Shown one piece after another: positions 26,292 to 34,926 of a stretch of 46,542 bases of DNA. Every line of letters begins with the position of its first letter. Position 1 is the stretch's first letter. This DNA comes from an uncultured Burkholderiales bacterium (GTDB lineage Bacteria; Pseudomonadota; Gammaproteobacteria; Burkholderiales; Burkholderiaceae_E): contig CADEEH010000024.1 of assembly GCA_902826305.1 (NCBI GenBank), forward strand, positions 1 to 46,542, given 5' to 3'. The notes under the pieces are model-generated. The model was given only the letters and a program-made list of their open reading frames with translations, made no database searches and was not told the origin of the DNA. The translations under genes were made by a program, and so were the position numbers.

Positions 26292-26705
26292 TCAATACCG
26301 ACCCGGACCCATGGTTTCGTGCCCGCCGCGGATTCCCGTGGTCAGGCCGGGCTTGCCCGAATGGCAGAGATCGCAGCGCTCCGCACCCCAGGCCAGGTCG
26401 CCGTTGTGGCAGACACCGCAGAAGCGGCCGTTGCTGATGTCGTTCATCCGGATGTCGTTGCCACCGGCCCGCATCTTGAACCCGAGCTCGAAGTGGCAGA
26501 CCTTGCAGCGGAAACGGACGCGGTGGAACCAGTGCGGAAAGATCACTGGCCGCACGCCCTCCTTCTCGGAGCGGTTGTTGATCACCACGTCGGCGTACTC
26601 CGCCTGCAGCGGGGGCTGCGCGACGAAGGCCGTGGCCGCCACGAGCAGCGACGCGACGAGTCGACCGACCCGTCGGCGAGAAGGGCGCGCGGCCGATGCC
26701 CTCAT
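26292..26705 (-). CDS. Secreted c(7)-type trihaem cytochrome (copy 2)
   Basis: A 137-residue protein with a signal peptide (VASLLVAATAFVAQPPLQAEY) and three haem motifs, CKVCH, CGVCH and CDLCH. Conserved histidines in FPHWFHRVRF are likely distal ligands of bis-His haems. This is the c7-like trihaem fold of Geobacter-type periplasmic carriers. It is a close paralogue of the 144-residue protein at 30279-30713 (shared AEYxDVVINN, PHWFHRVRFRCKVCH, GGNDI). The ATG at 26705 overlaps the previous stop by ATGA. Confidence 0.93.
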   Translation of the reverse strand: MRASAARPSRRRVGRLVASLLVAATAFVAQPPLQAEYADVVINNRSEKEGVRPVIFPHWFHRVRFRCKVCHFELGFKMRAGGNDIRMNDISNGRFCGVCHNGDLAWGAERCDLCHSGKPGLTTGIRGGHETMGPGRY

Positions 26706-27334
26706 CGCGGCGATCCAGCGGCGCCTGCGCCGCCCGCGGCGTCGGGACGCCGGACGTTCGCCGGCAGCGGCGAGAGCCGGGACACGCTGTGGCAGCGGTT
26801 GCATTCGGTGAGCGGAAACGACACGGCACCGTGACACAGGCCGCACTGCTCGCCGTGCAGGATGCGCTCCATGCTGAGCCGGTTCGCCCCGGCCTTGGGC
26901 AGGAACGGAACGTCGTGGCAGTTCGAGCAGTCGAGCCAGAGCGTGTGCTGCCGATGAGGGAAACGGACGATCGGTGTGCCGCCATGCAGATTGAGCAGGA
27001 TGTCGTCCTCGCGCAGCTGGATCGGCGTGTCCGGCCGCAGGTTCGCCCGCGGACTGATCTGGCCTCGTGACAACGCCTCGACCCAGCGGACCTGGTTGCC
27101 GGCGGTATCGGGCGCGAGCCGTGACAATGCGTCACCGGGTTCCTGCAGCTGGCGGGTGCCTGGATTCGCCGGATCGTGCAGACCGTCGTCGGCGAGCCTG
27201 AGCCAGCGCCGCGAGTCGTCGGCACCGGCCCCGGCGACGACGAGCAGCAGCACGACGCCCAGCACGGCGGCGCGCACCGGATGCGGCGATCGAGCGCGGG
27301 ACGAAGGGTGCACATCCAGGCCGCTTCGACTCAA
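26702..27334 (-). CDS. Secreted trihaem cytochrome c (cytochrome c3/c7-like domain)
   Basis: A 210-residue protein with a signal segment (AAVLGVVLLLVVAGAGADD) and three CXXCH motifs: CSNCH, CGLCH and CNRCH. The segment FPHRQHTLWLDCSNCH gives the expected extra histidines. It matches the C-terminal half of the fused cytochrome at 29084-30265 over its whole mature length (DGLHDPAN, WVEAL, PHRQHT, KAGANRLSMERILHGEQCG). The start is uncertain: a TTG at 27334 overlaps the previous TGA, and a GTG at 27313 is also possible. The C-terminal tail is Gly/Ala-rich. Confidence 0.9.
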   Translation of the reverse strand: MSRSGLDVHPSSRARSPHPVRAAVLGVVLLLVVAGAGADDSRRWLRLADDGLHDPANPGTRQLQEPGDALSRLAPDTAGNQVRWVEALSRGQISPRANLRPDTPIQLREDDILLNLHGGTPIVRFPHRQHTLWLDCSNCHDVPFLPKAGANRLSMERILHGEQCGLCHGAVSFPLTECNRCHSVSRLSPLPANVRRPDAAGGAGAAGSPR

Positions 27335-28197
27335 CCGGGAATGAACACGCCGGCACCCCGGATCGCGCGCACGAGTTCGGCCGTCGACAGCTCGAGCAGC
27401 CGGATCGCGTTGCCGAAGTCACCTCGCGACGACGCGGAATCGGCGTCCTGTCGCAGCAAGGCCGCCTTGTCGACGAATCCCTGCACCATCGAGTCGATCG
27501 TCGCGTCGGCACGCCGTCCGTCCAGCAGCAGCCGGATCAGCATCCGGTGGGTGTCGTTGCGATCGACTTCGTAGCGGAATTCCTCTTCCTTGGTCGCAAA
27601 ATTCAGCGAACGGACCAGCGTGTCGCCGGCGCGAAGTGAACTGATCGAGGCCTTCGCGACGAGATACGCCTGATCGATCCGGGCCTTGGCTTCCACCAGT
27701 CTGGCGGCCCCGGCCATCGACTGCGCCTCCGCGATCATCCTCTCGACCGACGTGCTGGCTTCCCGCGCGCCGGGCGTGTCGGGCTTCTCGGCCTGGATCC
27801 GCTTCTGTGCCGCCAGCAGCGAGCGGACACTCTCCAGGCGGGCTTCGAAGTCGCCGCGCTGCTTCTCGCCGGTGACCTGTTCCGGCGCGGCCAGCCGCAC
27901 CGCCTCGAACATCATCGCGCTCGCCTCGGGCAGCAGCCGGCCGGCCAGTGCCAGGTCCCCGCTGCTGAACGCCTGCTGCGCCTGACGGTGCAGGTCGCGG
28001 GCGCGGTTGCGTCGCTCGACCGCACGTGCATCGCCGCTCGAGTCGATCTGGCGCGCCGCGGTCGACTGTTCGATCAGCAGACCGACCGCCAGCAGGCGCG
28101 ATTCCAGTCGCGCCCGATCGGGCGCCGGCGCATCCTGGCCGACCGCGGCGGACGACAGCGCACAGCCGAGGATCGTCGCCAGCAGCCCATGCTTCAC
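27331..28197 (-). CDS. Secreted all-helical protein, paralogue B (unrecognised family)
   Basis: A 288-residue protein with a signal peptide (LLATILGCALSSAAVGQD). The rest is strongly helical, with heptad-like stretches rich in Ala, Glu, Arg and Leu (RDLHRQAQQAFSSGDLALAG, RLESVRSLLAAQKRIQAE) and no cysteines in the mature part. The C-terminal half (FRYEVDRN, RGDFGNAIRLLELSTAELVR, GAGVFIPG) is homologous to that of the gene immediately upstream. The GTG at 28197 overlaps the upstream stop (GTGA). I do not recognise the family. Its position between trihaem cytochromes suggests a structural or assembly partner in the periplasm. Confidence 0.82.
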   Translation of the reverse strand: MKHGLLATILGCALSSAAVGQDAPAPDRARLESRLLAVGLLIEQSTAARQIDSSGDARAVERRNRARDLHRQAQQAFSSGDLALAGRLLPEASAMMFEAVRLAAPEQVTGEKQRGDFEARLESVRSLLAAQKRIQAEKPDTPGAREASTSVERMIAEAQSMAGAARLVEAKARIDQAYLVAKASISSLRAGDTLVRSLNFATKEEEFRYEVDRNDTHRMLIRLLLDGRRADATIDSMVQGFVDKAALLRQDADSASSRGDFGNAIRLLELSTAELVRAIRGAGVFIPG

Positions 28198-29087
28198 TGG
28201 CGTTCCTCGGCGATCCGTTCGGCCGGTGCCTCGCGTGGAACGACCAGACCGGCGACCGCGAGTGCCCGTTGCAGTTCCGCGGTCGCCGCACGCACCTGCC
28301 GCAATGCCGAACGGAAGTCCTTGCGGCCGGCCGATTGCTGCGCCTCGGCGCGCAACTGGTTGCCGCGCTCGACATGCGCCGAGATCGACTTCAGCGACTC
28401 GTTCGGCGGGCGGTACTCGGCCAGGGCGATCGGCACCAGCTCGCCGTAGCTCGTGTTCCGATCGAGCTCGTAGGCGTACTGATCGGCGGGATTCTCGAAG
28501 CGCTCGGTGTATCGGAACGTGGTGGCCGAAAGCAGCGAGTTCAACTGCTCCATCAGCTCGCGCTCGGCGTTCTGCAGTGCGCGATTGGCCTGCACCAGCA
28601 TCTCCGCATCGGCCAACGTGCCCGCCTCGGCCACCAATGCATCGACACGGTCGAACTCGCCCTCGACCGCGGCACCCGGACCGCGGACGCGGCGCAGGTG
28701 GCGATCGTAGGCGGCGCGCAGCGATTCCACGCCCGCGCGCAGGCGCGCGTTCTGGAACCGGTCGAGGATGGTCCTGTCCATCGGATCGGGCACGATCTGG
28801 CGGGCCTTGCCGGCACTCCACAGCGCCTCGTTGAGCGCGCGGTCGGCGGCGGCGAGATTGCCCGAGGACATCTCCGCCTGGGCGGCACGGTGCTGGTTGC
28901 GGGCGCGTTCGAGCAACCCGATCGCCTCGCCATGACCACTGTCGACCACACGACGGCCGGCCGGCGAATCATCGAGCAGCCGGCGGACGAACGCCTCCTT
29001 CTGCTCGACGGTCGCACGATCGACGGACTGCGCCCACGCCATCACCGCGAACAGCGACGCGGCCACCGCGATGCCTGGTCCCTTCAT
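28194..29087 (-). CDS. Secreted all-helical protein, paralogue A (unrecognised family)
   Basis: A 297-residue protein with a signal peptide (GIAVAASLFAVMAWAQSVD) and an almost wholly helical mature region (GLLERARNQHRAAQAEMSSG, ADAEMLVQANRALQNAEREL), again without cysteine or haem motifs. It shares a C-terminal module with the downstream gene (FRYTERF and YELDRN, KDFRSALRQVRAATAELQRA, AGLVVP). GGAGG lies about 7 nt before the ATG at 29087, which overlaps the cytochrome stop by ATGA. The function is unknown. Tight coupling to cytochromes on both sides implies they work together. Confidence 0.82.
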   Translation of the reverse strand: MKGPGIAVAASLFAVMAWAQSVDRATVEQKEAFVRRLLDDSPAGRRVVDSGHGEAIGLLERARNQHRAAQAEMSSGNLAAADRALNEALWSAGKARQIVPDPMDRTILDRFQNARLRAGVESLRAAYDRHLRRVRGPGAAVEGEFDRVDALVAEAGTLADAEMLVQANRALQNAERELMEQLNSLLSATTFRYTERFENPADQYAYELDRNTSYGELVPIALAEYRPPNESLKSISAHVERGNQLRAEAQQSAGRKDFRSALRQVRAATAELQRALAVAGLVVPREAPAERIAEERQ

Positions 29088-30265
29088 CGCTTGCCCTCCG
29101 TCTTCTGCGCGGCGACGGTTTCCTTCTTCTGCGAATGGCACAACCGGCATTCCGACACCGGGAAGGCCACCTTGCCATGGCACACGCCGCACTTCTGGCC
29201 GAGGAGGATCGAGGCCATGCTGATCTGATTGGCACCCTTCTGCGGCACGAAGATCGCCGGATGGCAGTTGGAACAGTCGAGCCATTCGGTGTGCTGCTTG
29301 TGGGGATAGAGGACGTCGGGCATCGACCCCTTGACCTCGCGCACGATGTTCATGTCCATCACCACCGCCTGCGCCTTCGGATCGCTGCGATCCCAGCGAG
29401 GCTGGATCTTGTTCTCGGCGAGTGCGGCGACCCAGTTGATCCGGTTGCCCGCGTTGGCCCGCGGCAGCTTGGCGAACGCGGTCAGCGGCGGCTGCAACTG
29501 CGCCGTGCCGTCGTTGGCCGGATCGTGGATGCCGTCCTCGGTCGGCGGCGCATTGCGCTTGCCGACCGGACGCAACAGGCGATTGAACGCATTCACCTCG
29601 GCCGCGGCATCACCCGACGTGCCACCGGGACCACCGCCGGGTGTTGGTGGCGTCACCAATGCCAGTGGTGGCGTGGCCGGTGTCGCCGCTGTGGTGGGTG
29701 TCGCGGGTGTCGCCGCGGCCGGCGCGGCCGTATCGGCGCGAGCCCCGGCGGTCGCGCCGCCGGCCGGTGTCGCCGGCGTCGACGCGCCGGCCCCCGGTGC
29801 GGTCGCGCTGGCCGACCTCGGCACCGGCGCCGCAGGCGCGGCGGCCGCAGTGGGTGCCGCCTGTTTGTCCTTCGGTGCCGCTGCGGCCTTCGGCGGAGCG
29901 ACCGTCGCCGCCGGTACGGCGGGTGCGGGGGACGACGGTCCGGCCGCGGCCACCATGTAGTCGACGGCGGCACGCACCTCGGCGTCGGACAGGTCGCTGC
30001 GACCGCCCCGGGGCGGCATGCCTTTCAGATTGCCTTCGAGCGCGACCTTGTACAGCGCCGCCTTGCCCTTGGTGATGCGCGCACTCCAGTCCTGCGCGTT
30101 GCCGAACCGTGGAGCGCCGGCCACGCCGCTGCCGTGGCAGACGACACAGGCCTTGTCGTAGACGGGTTTGCCGCCTTCCTGCGCCAGCACCGGGCCGGCG
30201 ATCACGAGGCCGACGATGCCGAGGCCTGCGCCGATCGCGGCAATTGTCCTCCTCGTGTCGATCAT
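29084..30265 (-). CDS. Fused cytochrome: class I haem domain + Ala/Pro linker + trihaem domain
   Basis: A 393-residue secreted tetrahaem protein. After the signal peptide comes a cytochrome c5-like domain (about 30-110; CVVCH, and GMPPRGG with the likely Met ligand). A low-complexity Ala/Pro/Thr/Gly linker (about 111-225) leads to a trihaem domain (CSNCH, CGVCH, CRLCH; YPHKQHTEWLDCSNCH). The first domain is a paralogue of the stand-alone cytochrome at 36290-36601, and the last is a paralogue of the protein at 26702-27334. The linker would let one haem swing between donors and acceptors across the periplasm (inference). The ATG at 30265 follows the c7 gene by 13 nt. Confidence 0.93.
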   Translation of the reverse strand: MIDTRRTIAAIGAGLGIVGLVIAGPVLAQEGGKPVYDKACVVCHGSGVAGAPRFGNAQDWSARITKGKAALYKVALEGNLKGMPPRGGRSDLSDAEVRAAVDYMVAAAGPSSPAPAVPAATVAPPKAAAAPKDKQAAPTAAAAPAAPVPRSASATAPGAGASTPATPAGGATAGARADTAAPAAATPATPTTAATPATPPLALVTPPTPGGGPGGTSGDAAAEVNAFNRLLRPVGKRNAPPTEDGIHDPANDGTAQLQPPLTAFAKLPRANAGNRINWVAALAENKIQPRWDRSDPKAQAVVMDMNIVREVKGSMPDVLYPHKQHTEWLDCSNCHPAIFVPQKGANQISMASILLGQKCGVCHGKVAFPVSECRLCHSQKKETVAAQKTEGKR

Positions 30266-30278
30266 CGCGTCACCCTCG

Positions 30279-30713
30279 TCAGTTCCTGCGCTGCGGTTCG
30301 GTCGGCCCGAGCCGCTGCGTCGTGCTCTCGTGCACGTGGGTCGGTGTGCCCGGATTGCTCGAGTGGCACAGGCTGCAGCTCTCGACTCCCCAGGCGATCT
30401 CGCCGTTGTGACAGGCGCCGCAGAACTGGCCGTCGATGATCTTCACCATGTTGATGTCGTTGCCGCCGGCCTGGAACTTGAAGCCGAGGTCGGCGTGGCA
30501 CACCTTGCAGCGGAAGCGCACGCGATGGAACCAGTGCGGAAAGACGACCGGCCGCATGCCGGCCTTGTCCGAGTGATTGTTGATGACTACGTCACCGTAC
30601 TCGGCGCCCGCCTCCTCGATGCCGACGAACAGGGACGACGCGGCGACCACGGCCGCGATGGCGACCGCGCGAAACCACCCACTGCCACTCTTGAATCTGG
30701 AACGCCGCATCAT
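30279..30713 (-). CDS. Secreted c(7)-type trihaem cytochrome (copy 1)
   Basis: A 144-residue protein with a signal peptide (FRAVAIAAVVAASSLFVGIEEAGAE, cleavage near AGAE) and three haem motifs, CKVCH, CGACH and CSLCH, with histidines in FPHWFHRVRF. It is the closest relative in this window of the protein at 26292-26705. The start is one of three clustered ATGs (30719, 30713, 30710); 30713 was chosen because AGGA lies 6 nt upstream. It follows the outer-membrane barrel gene by 35 nt, fitting a periplasmic carrier that feeds the conduit. Confidence 0.93.
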   Translation of the reverse strand: MMRRSRFKSGSGWFRAVAIAAVVAASSLFVGIEEAGAEYGDVVINNHSDKAGMRPVVFPHWFHRVRFRCKVCHADLGFKFQAGGNDINMVKIIDGQFCGACHNGEIAWGVESCSLCHSSNPGTPTHVHESTTQRLGPTEPQRRN

Positions 30714-30748
30714 CCGCATTCCTGCTGTTGAGAAGGATGGCCGCCGCA

Positions 30749-32917
30749 TCAGAAGCTGCCGAACTGCCGATTGACCCGGAAGAACATCAAAGCATTTTTC
30801 TTGCCATCGATCTCGGCCCAGCGCAGCGACGCCCGGAAATCGAGGCGCCCGATCGTGTAGTCGAGTCGCTGTTCGAACGCCCACGTGATGCGCTCGATCG
30901 GTGCGTTGATGTCCCCGTACAGCCGCGAATTCAGTTGCTGGTTGTAGGCGTTGAACAGCGCCGTGTAGCGAAGCCGGCGCACGCCGAACGCGCGGATGTG
31001 CTGGAAGGACGCACCGCCGCTGGATGTCGTGACGAATCCGTCGTCGGCGTAGACGAGTGTCTGCTGCCGTGTCGCCTGCACGGTGAGGTTGGCGTTCGCG
31101 AACGAATACGGTCCGAACTGCGCCTGGCCCGAGACCTGAAGGTTGCCGAACTGGAAGCGGCTCTCGTTGTAGCCGGTGGTGCGGGAATCGGCGAAGGACA
31201 GGCTGGTGAACGCGAGCAGTCCGCTGGGCTGTGTGTATCGCCACGACAGGCTCGCGGTGTGGGCCAGCGTGCGCGATTCGCCGAGCACCGTGTCGTCGGC
31301 GAGGGCGTAGATCTGGCCGAGGTTCAGCGACCACGCGGTGGATTCCGACATCACGAACTGGCGCGAGATGTTGTGTCCGAGCTGGCCGATCCAGAACTGC
31401 CGGTCCTCGACGAGGTCGCCGTTGGCGTCGATCGCGGCGCCGCCGGTCTGGTTCAGGAAGTTGCCGCCGGCGGTTGCGGTGTACGACCAGCGCCCCAGGG
31501 CGATCGGATCGGTGACGTAGCTCAGGCCGACCCCTTGCGTGCTCAGCGTGTCCTCGTTGCCCCCGGCGTCGAACTGCGCGATGCTGCCGCTCGCATACAG
31601 ACTGAGATTGCGGTTGAGCCGGTAGTTCGCCGCCAGATTGAAGCTGGCCGAGCGTGCCCTCGCCGTCTGCGCATCGGTGGGTGCACTCGTCGATTCGAAC
31701 ACCCGTGCCGACGCGAACACATACAGCGGCGAATCCTCCTCGGGCCGCCAGGTCATGAACGAGTTGACCTGCCGGAACTCCGAATCGAAGCCGAACGCCC
31801 GTGCGTTGTTGACCAGGCGCAGGCGGGTCCGGCTCAGGCTCGCCTGGCTCTCCACCGAGATCAGCTCGTCGGGCCGGTACGTATGCAGCGCGGCCAGACG
31901 CGTGAAGGTCGATCCGCCCTCGTCGGCGGTGCGCACGTTCTCGGTCCGGTTGGCGGTCAGCTGCAGGCGTTGTGTCTCCCAGCTGCGCGTGCCGGTCGCG
32001 TTGAACGCATCGACCTGGTCCTTGCCGAACGCCGAGGAATCGATCGTGCTGCGATCGAAGCTCATCGTTCCGGTGAAGTCACCCTCCGGATTGCGGTAGC
32101 TCTGGCGCATGCCGAGACGATGCAGCCGGTAGTCGCTGCCGGTGAACAGTGCGTCGCTGCGGCTGTCGGTCACGTCGTAGGTGAACAGGAACGGGAATCG
32201 GCTGATCGGGAACACCGACACGTCGAGCCCACCGAGCAGCGACTTCGAATCGCCCGAGAAGCGACCGAACTGGGTGCCGCTGACCGTGGATCGGGAACCG
32301 TCACCCGACGGCTCCTGCGACAGCACGAACCCGACACGTCCGCCGACCTGGATGAACCATGGCTGCCAGATGTAGCTGACGCCGCGGATGTTCATCAGCT
32401 CGACGAACTGCGTGCGCCGCGCCTCGCCTTCGACGCCGAAGCTGCGCGCCTCGAACGCGAAGTTGCCGCCCCACCGGATCGGCGCCAGTTGCCACTTCAG
32501 TCCGGTGCCGCCACCCGCGGCACTGGCGCGTGCCTCGTCCTCCGGCACCGCGAGCGAGCCCGACGGCAGCACGTGGACATCCGCCGGAACGTCACCTTCG
32601 CGGGGCACGCTCGGGGACGTCGTGCCCGGCGCGTACGATCCCGGGACCGCGGGGACAAAATCCGGCGCCGCGCCAGGTACCCGGACTGTCCCCGGTGCCT
32701 CCGCCGGCGCGGGTCGCGGTTCGATATCGAACCGCTGGGCCGTGTGCGTCGGCGCGGGCGCCGGCCCGTCGTCCGCCGCCGGGGTCGTTGCGACGGCCGG
32801 CCGGTCCAACACCATGATCGTGCGCGGCGGCAGAGGGAACGGCGCCGACTGCGCGGTCGGGCAGACGAACGCGGCGACCGTCACTCCGGCCAGCAATCGC
32901 CGCGTCGAACTGCGCAC
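30749..32917 (-). CDS. Outer-membrane beta-barrel, putative porin of a porin-cytochrome conduit
   Basis: A 722-residue protein with a signal peptide (RRLLAGVTVAAFVCPTAQSAP), a Pro/Ala-rich periplasmic segment to about residue 135, then a long run of alternating aromatic/polar strands typical of outer-membrane barrels (for example GRVGFVLSQ, FPFLFTYDVTDSR, LYVFASARVFES, FNLAANYRLNRNLSLYASGS), ending in a terminal Phe (VNRQFGSF) as BAM substrates do. The size is like MtrB/OmbB-type barrels that sheath multihaem cytochromes, but sequence identity to them cannot be judged by eye. The GTG at 32917 has GGAGG 5 nt upstream; an ATG at 32932 is the alternative. The parvulin gene is directly upstream and a c7 cytochrome directly downstream. 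Confidence 0.86.
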   Translation of the reverse strand: MRSSTRRLLAGVTVAAFVCPTAQSAPFPLPPRTIMVLDRPAVATTPAADDGPAPAPTHTAQRFDIEPRPAPAEAPGTVRVPGAAPDFVPAVPGSYAPGTTSPSVPREGDVPADVHVLPSGSLAVPEDEARASAAGGGTGLKWQLAPIRWGGNFAFEARSFGVEGEARRTQFVELMNIRGVSYIWQPWFIQVGGRVGFVLSQEPSGDGSRSTVSGTQFGRFSGDSKSLLGGLDVSVFPISRFPFLFTYDVTDSRSDALFTGSDYRLHRLGMRQSYRNPEGDFTGTMSFDRSTIDSSAFGKDQVDAFNATGTRSWETQRLQLTANRTENVRTADEGGSTFTRLAALHTYRPDELISVESQASLSRTRLRLVNNARAFGFDSEFRQVNSFMTWRPEEDSPLYVFASARVFESTSAPTDAQTARARSASFNLAANYRLNRNLSLYASGSIAQFDAGGNEDTLSTQGVGLSYVTDPIALGRWSYTATAGGNFLNQTGGAAIDANGDLVEDRQFWIGQLGHNISRQFVMSESTAWSLNLGQIYALADDTVLGESRTLAHTASLSWRYTQPSGLLAFTSLSFADSRTTGYNESRFQFGNLQVSGQAQFGPYSFANANLTVQATRQQTLVYADDGFVTTSSGGASFQHIRAFGVRRLRYTALFNAYNQQLNSRLYGDINAPIERITWAFEQRLDYTIGRLDFRASLRWAEIDGKKNALMFFRVNRQFGSF

Positions 32918-32956
32918 GACCCCCTCCACCATGTCGTCCGGCGCGATGGCCGGCGT

Positions 32957-33958
32957 TCAGTTGTTGTTCTGTCGTGCCGGGTAGCGCGATTCATCGACGA
33001 CCTTGATCTGCGTCCGGCGCCGCAGGTCGGCGATCAGCGCCTGCCACTGCCGCTCGCCTTCCTCGCGTCGCCAGAGCTGGACCGCGCGCTCGCGCACCTC
33101 GACCAGCGAGCGGGTCTGCGCCGGCCTGCGATCGTCGACGCGGATCAGCGCGATGCCTTCGAGCATCTTCAACGGCTCGGAGATCGCCCCCGGCGCCACC
33201 TTGTCGAGTTGCTCGGCCAGCCCGTCGGGCAACATGCCGCGGTGCAGGTAACCCATGTCGCCGCCGCGCTCGGCACTCGCGTCGCCCGATCGCAGCCTCG
33301 CCGCCTCCGCGAAATCGCCCCCGCGCACCAGTCGTTCGCGGATCGCGGCGGCCTCCTCGTGGGCCTTGTCCCAGATCGCACGCGTCGACGACGGGTCGAC
33401 CTTGAGCAGGATCAGCGACAACTTGAAACGCTCCGGTTCCACGAACCGGTCGCGATGCCGCTCGTAGAACGCCGCCAGCTGCGCGTCGGTCGGCTCGGGA
33501 ACCTCACGCACCTGGTTCTCGAACCGCTCGGCCACGTTGCGCCGCTCGAGTTCGCGCTTCAGTCCGGGCAGCTTCTCGGCCTGGATCCGCGGCCATTGCG
33601 GGCTGTCGCGGTAGCGGGATTCGTACCCGGCGAGCAGCTTGTCGACCTGCGCCTGGTCCGCGGTGATGCCGCGACGACGCGTTTCGGCGTCCAGCAGTAC
33701 ACGGTCGATCAGCTGGTCGCCGACCTCGCGGCGCAACGCCTGGACCTGCGATTCCGGCGCCTGCCGATGATAGAAGCGCTGCCGATGGGCAGCGGCGAGT
33801 GCCGCGTCGTATTGCGCGGTGCCGATCACCGTCTCACCGACGATCGCGAACACCGTCGTTTTTTCCGCGCCTGCCGGCGCAGCGTTGGTCTGCGCGCCGG
33901 ATTCCGGCACGCAGAGGGCCAGTGCGACCGCCACGATGGCTCGCAACATCGACGACAT
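32957..33958 (-). CDS. SurA/PpiC-like parvulin peptidyl-prolyl isomerase
   Basis: A 333-residue periplasmic chaperone-isomerase. The signal peptide is AIVAVALALCVPESGAQ; a helical SurA-like N-domain (about 35-165) precedes a parvulin domain (about 170-285) with FKLSLILLKV, GGDFAEAARLRSGDASAERGG and GYLHRGMLPDGLAEQLDKVAPG. It may fold the barrel encoded next, as parvulins are regular neighbours in porin-cytochrome loci. The start is the ATG at 33958 or the one at 33949 (GAGG 9 nt upstream). It lies between a strong hairpin after the tetrahaem gene and the barrel gene. Confidence 0.92.
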   Translation of the reverse strand: MSSMLRAIVAVALALCVPESGAQTNAAPAGAEKTTVFAIVGETVIGTAQYDAALAAAHRQRFYHRQAPESQVQALRREVGDQLIDRVLLDAETRRRGITADQAQVDKLLAGYESRYRDSPQWPRIQAEKLPGLKRELERRNVAERFENQVREVPEPTDAQLAAFYERHRDRFVEPERFKLSLILLKVDPSSTRAIWDKAHEEAAAIRERLVRGGDFAEAARLRSGDASAERGGDMGYLHRGMLPDGLAEQLDKVAPGAISEPLKMLEGIALIRVDDRRPAQTRSLVEVRERAVQLWRREEGERQWQALIADLRRRTQIKVVDESRYPARQNNN

Positions 33959-33990
33959 CCTCGGCTGGGGCCGCGACGGTGTGCTCGCGG

Positions 33991-34016
33991 CCGGGCTGCC
34001 CGCGCGGGCAGCCCGG
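33991..34016. terminator. Very strong perfect hairpin after the tetrahaem cytochrome gene
   Basis: CCGGGCTGCCCG (33991-34002) and CGGGCAGCCCGG (34005-34016) are perfect complements; allowing a 4-nt GCGC loop gives an 11-bp all but GC stem. It starts 10 nt beyond the tetrahaem stop and precedes the PPIase gene on the same strand. No T-tract follows, so it may protect the upstream message or attenuate read-through rather than end it. Confidence 0.65.
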
Positions 34017-34026
34017 TTTCAGACGG

Positions 34027-34926
34027 TCACTTCACGTGACACGACAGGCAGACCGCGCTGCCGGCGTTGGCGACACGCAGGAAGGTCGCGCCGCCGCGGC
34101 CCTGCCCCTCCTGCACGTGCGGATCGTGGCAACTCGCGCACTCGACCGAGGGCCCGATCACACCGGCACCGAAGTCGCGGGTGTACAGGATCATGTCCGA
34201 CTTCTCGCGCTGGGTCGGCGTGCCGCCCGGGGTGTCGACGAACCAGATCCGCGACGTGCCGTTGACCAGCACCGACGACGGTTGCACGAAGTCGGTGTCC
34301 ACACATGCACCGGCCGGCGCGGCACCGGTCTGGCCGCCGCCGCAGTACGCGATGCCGATCGGATGATCGTTGGTCAGATCCTTCGTCAGGTTGGCCACGA
34401 TCGTCGGGCCGGTCGTCAGCCGCCCGTCCGCATCGACCCTCCCGGTGCCGGTGTCCCAGGTGTAGCTGCGACCGGTGACGCCGCCGCCACTGATGTCGTA
34501 GCCGCCGGACCCGGGGGCATTGATGATGTTGTCCATCGCCTGCGACCCGTCGTGACAGGACAGGCAGGCCAGCGAGACCGAACCGACCGCGAGCACCTGG
34601 CCGTCGAGGGTGCTCGACTGCGTCGCGCTGTAGGTCGTGTAGCCGGTCATGGCGGCAAGGTTCTTGTTCCACAGCGGCGCGGCCGGCAGTGTCGTCCCCG
34701 GCGCGTTGGTGACGTCGGCGCCGTGTGGCGTGTGACAGAACACGCAGACCTCGTCCGTGCCCGCGGTCACGCGGTTGTTGCCTGCCAGTCCGGTGGTGCT
34801 CAGGTTGTGCTTGGTCTGGCGGATGCCGGTCTGCGCCATCGCGTCCTGGCCGACGACGATGAGTGCGACCAGCCCGAGGATCCGGACGATCCCTCCGAAC
34901 CATGCCCTGTGTCGAGATTGAGTCAT
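34027..34926 (-). CDS. Tetrahaem secreted cytochrome c
   Basis: A 299-residue protein with a signal peptide (GGIVRILGLVALIVVGQDAMAQ) and four CXXCH motifs: CVFCH, CLSCH, CASCH and CLSCH. The order and spacing, plus RQTKHNLSTTG, CVFCHTPH, DLTNDHPIG and CASCHDPH, match the first third of the 11-haem protein at 21497-24100. The last haem motif sits at the very C-terminus (CLSCHVK). It is likely a periplasmic or outer-membrane carrier working with the barrel. A sigma-54-like promoter lies about 100 bp upstream. Confidence 0.94.
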   Translation of the reverse strand: MTQSRHRAWFGGIVRILGLVALIVVGQDAMAQTGIRQTKHNLSTTGLAGNNRVTAGTDEVCVFCHTPHGADVTNAPGTTLPAAPLWNKNLAAMTGYTTYSATQSSTLDGQVLAVGSVSLACLSCHDGSQAMDNIINAPGSGGYDISGGGVTGRSYTWDTGTGRVDADGRLTTGPTIVANLTKDLTNDHPIGIAYCGGGQTGAAPAGACVDTDFVQPSSVLVNGTSRIWFVDTPGGTPTQREKSDMILYTRDFGAGVIGPSVECASCHDPHVQEGQGRGGATFLRVANAGSAVCLSCHVK

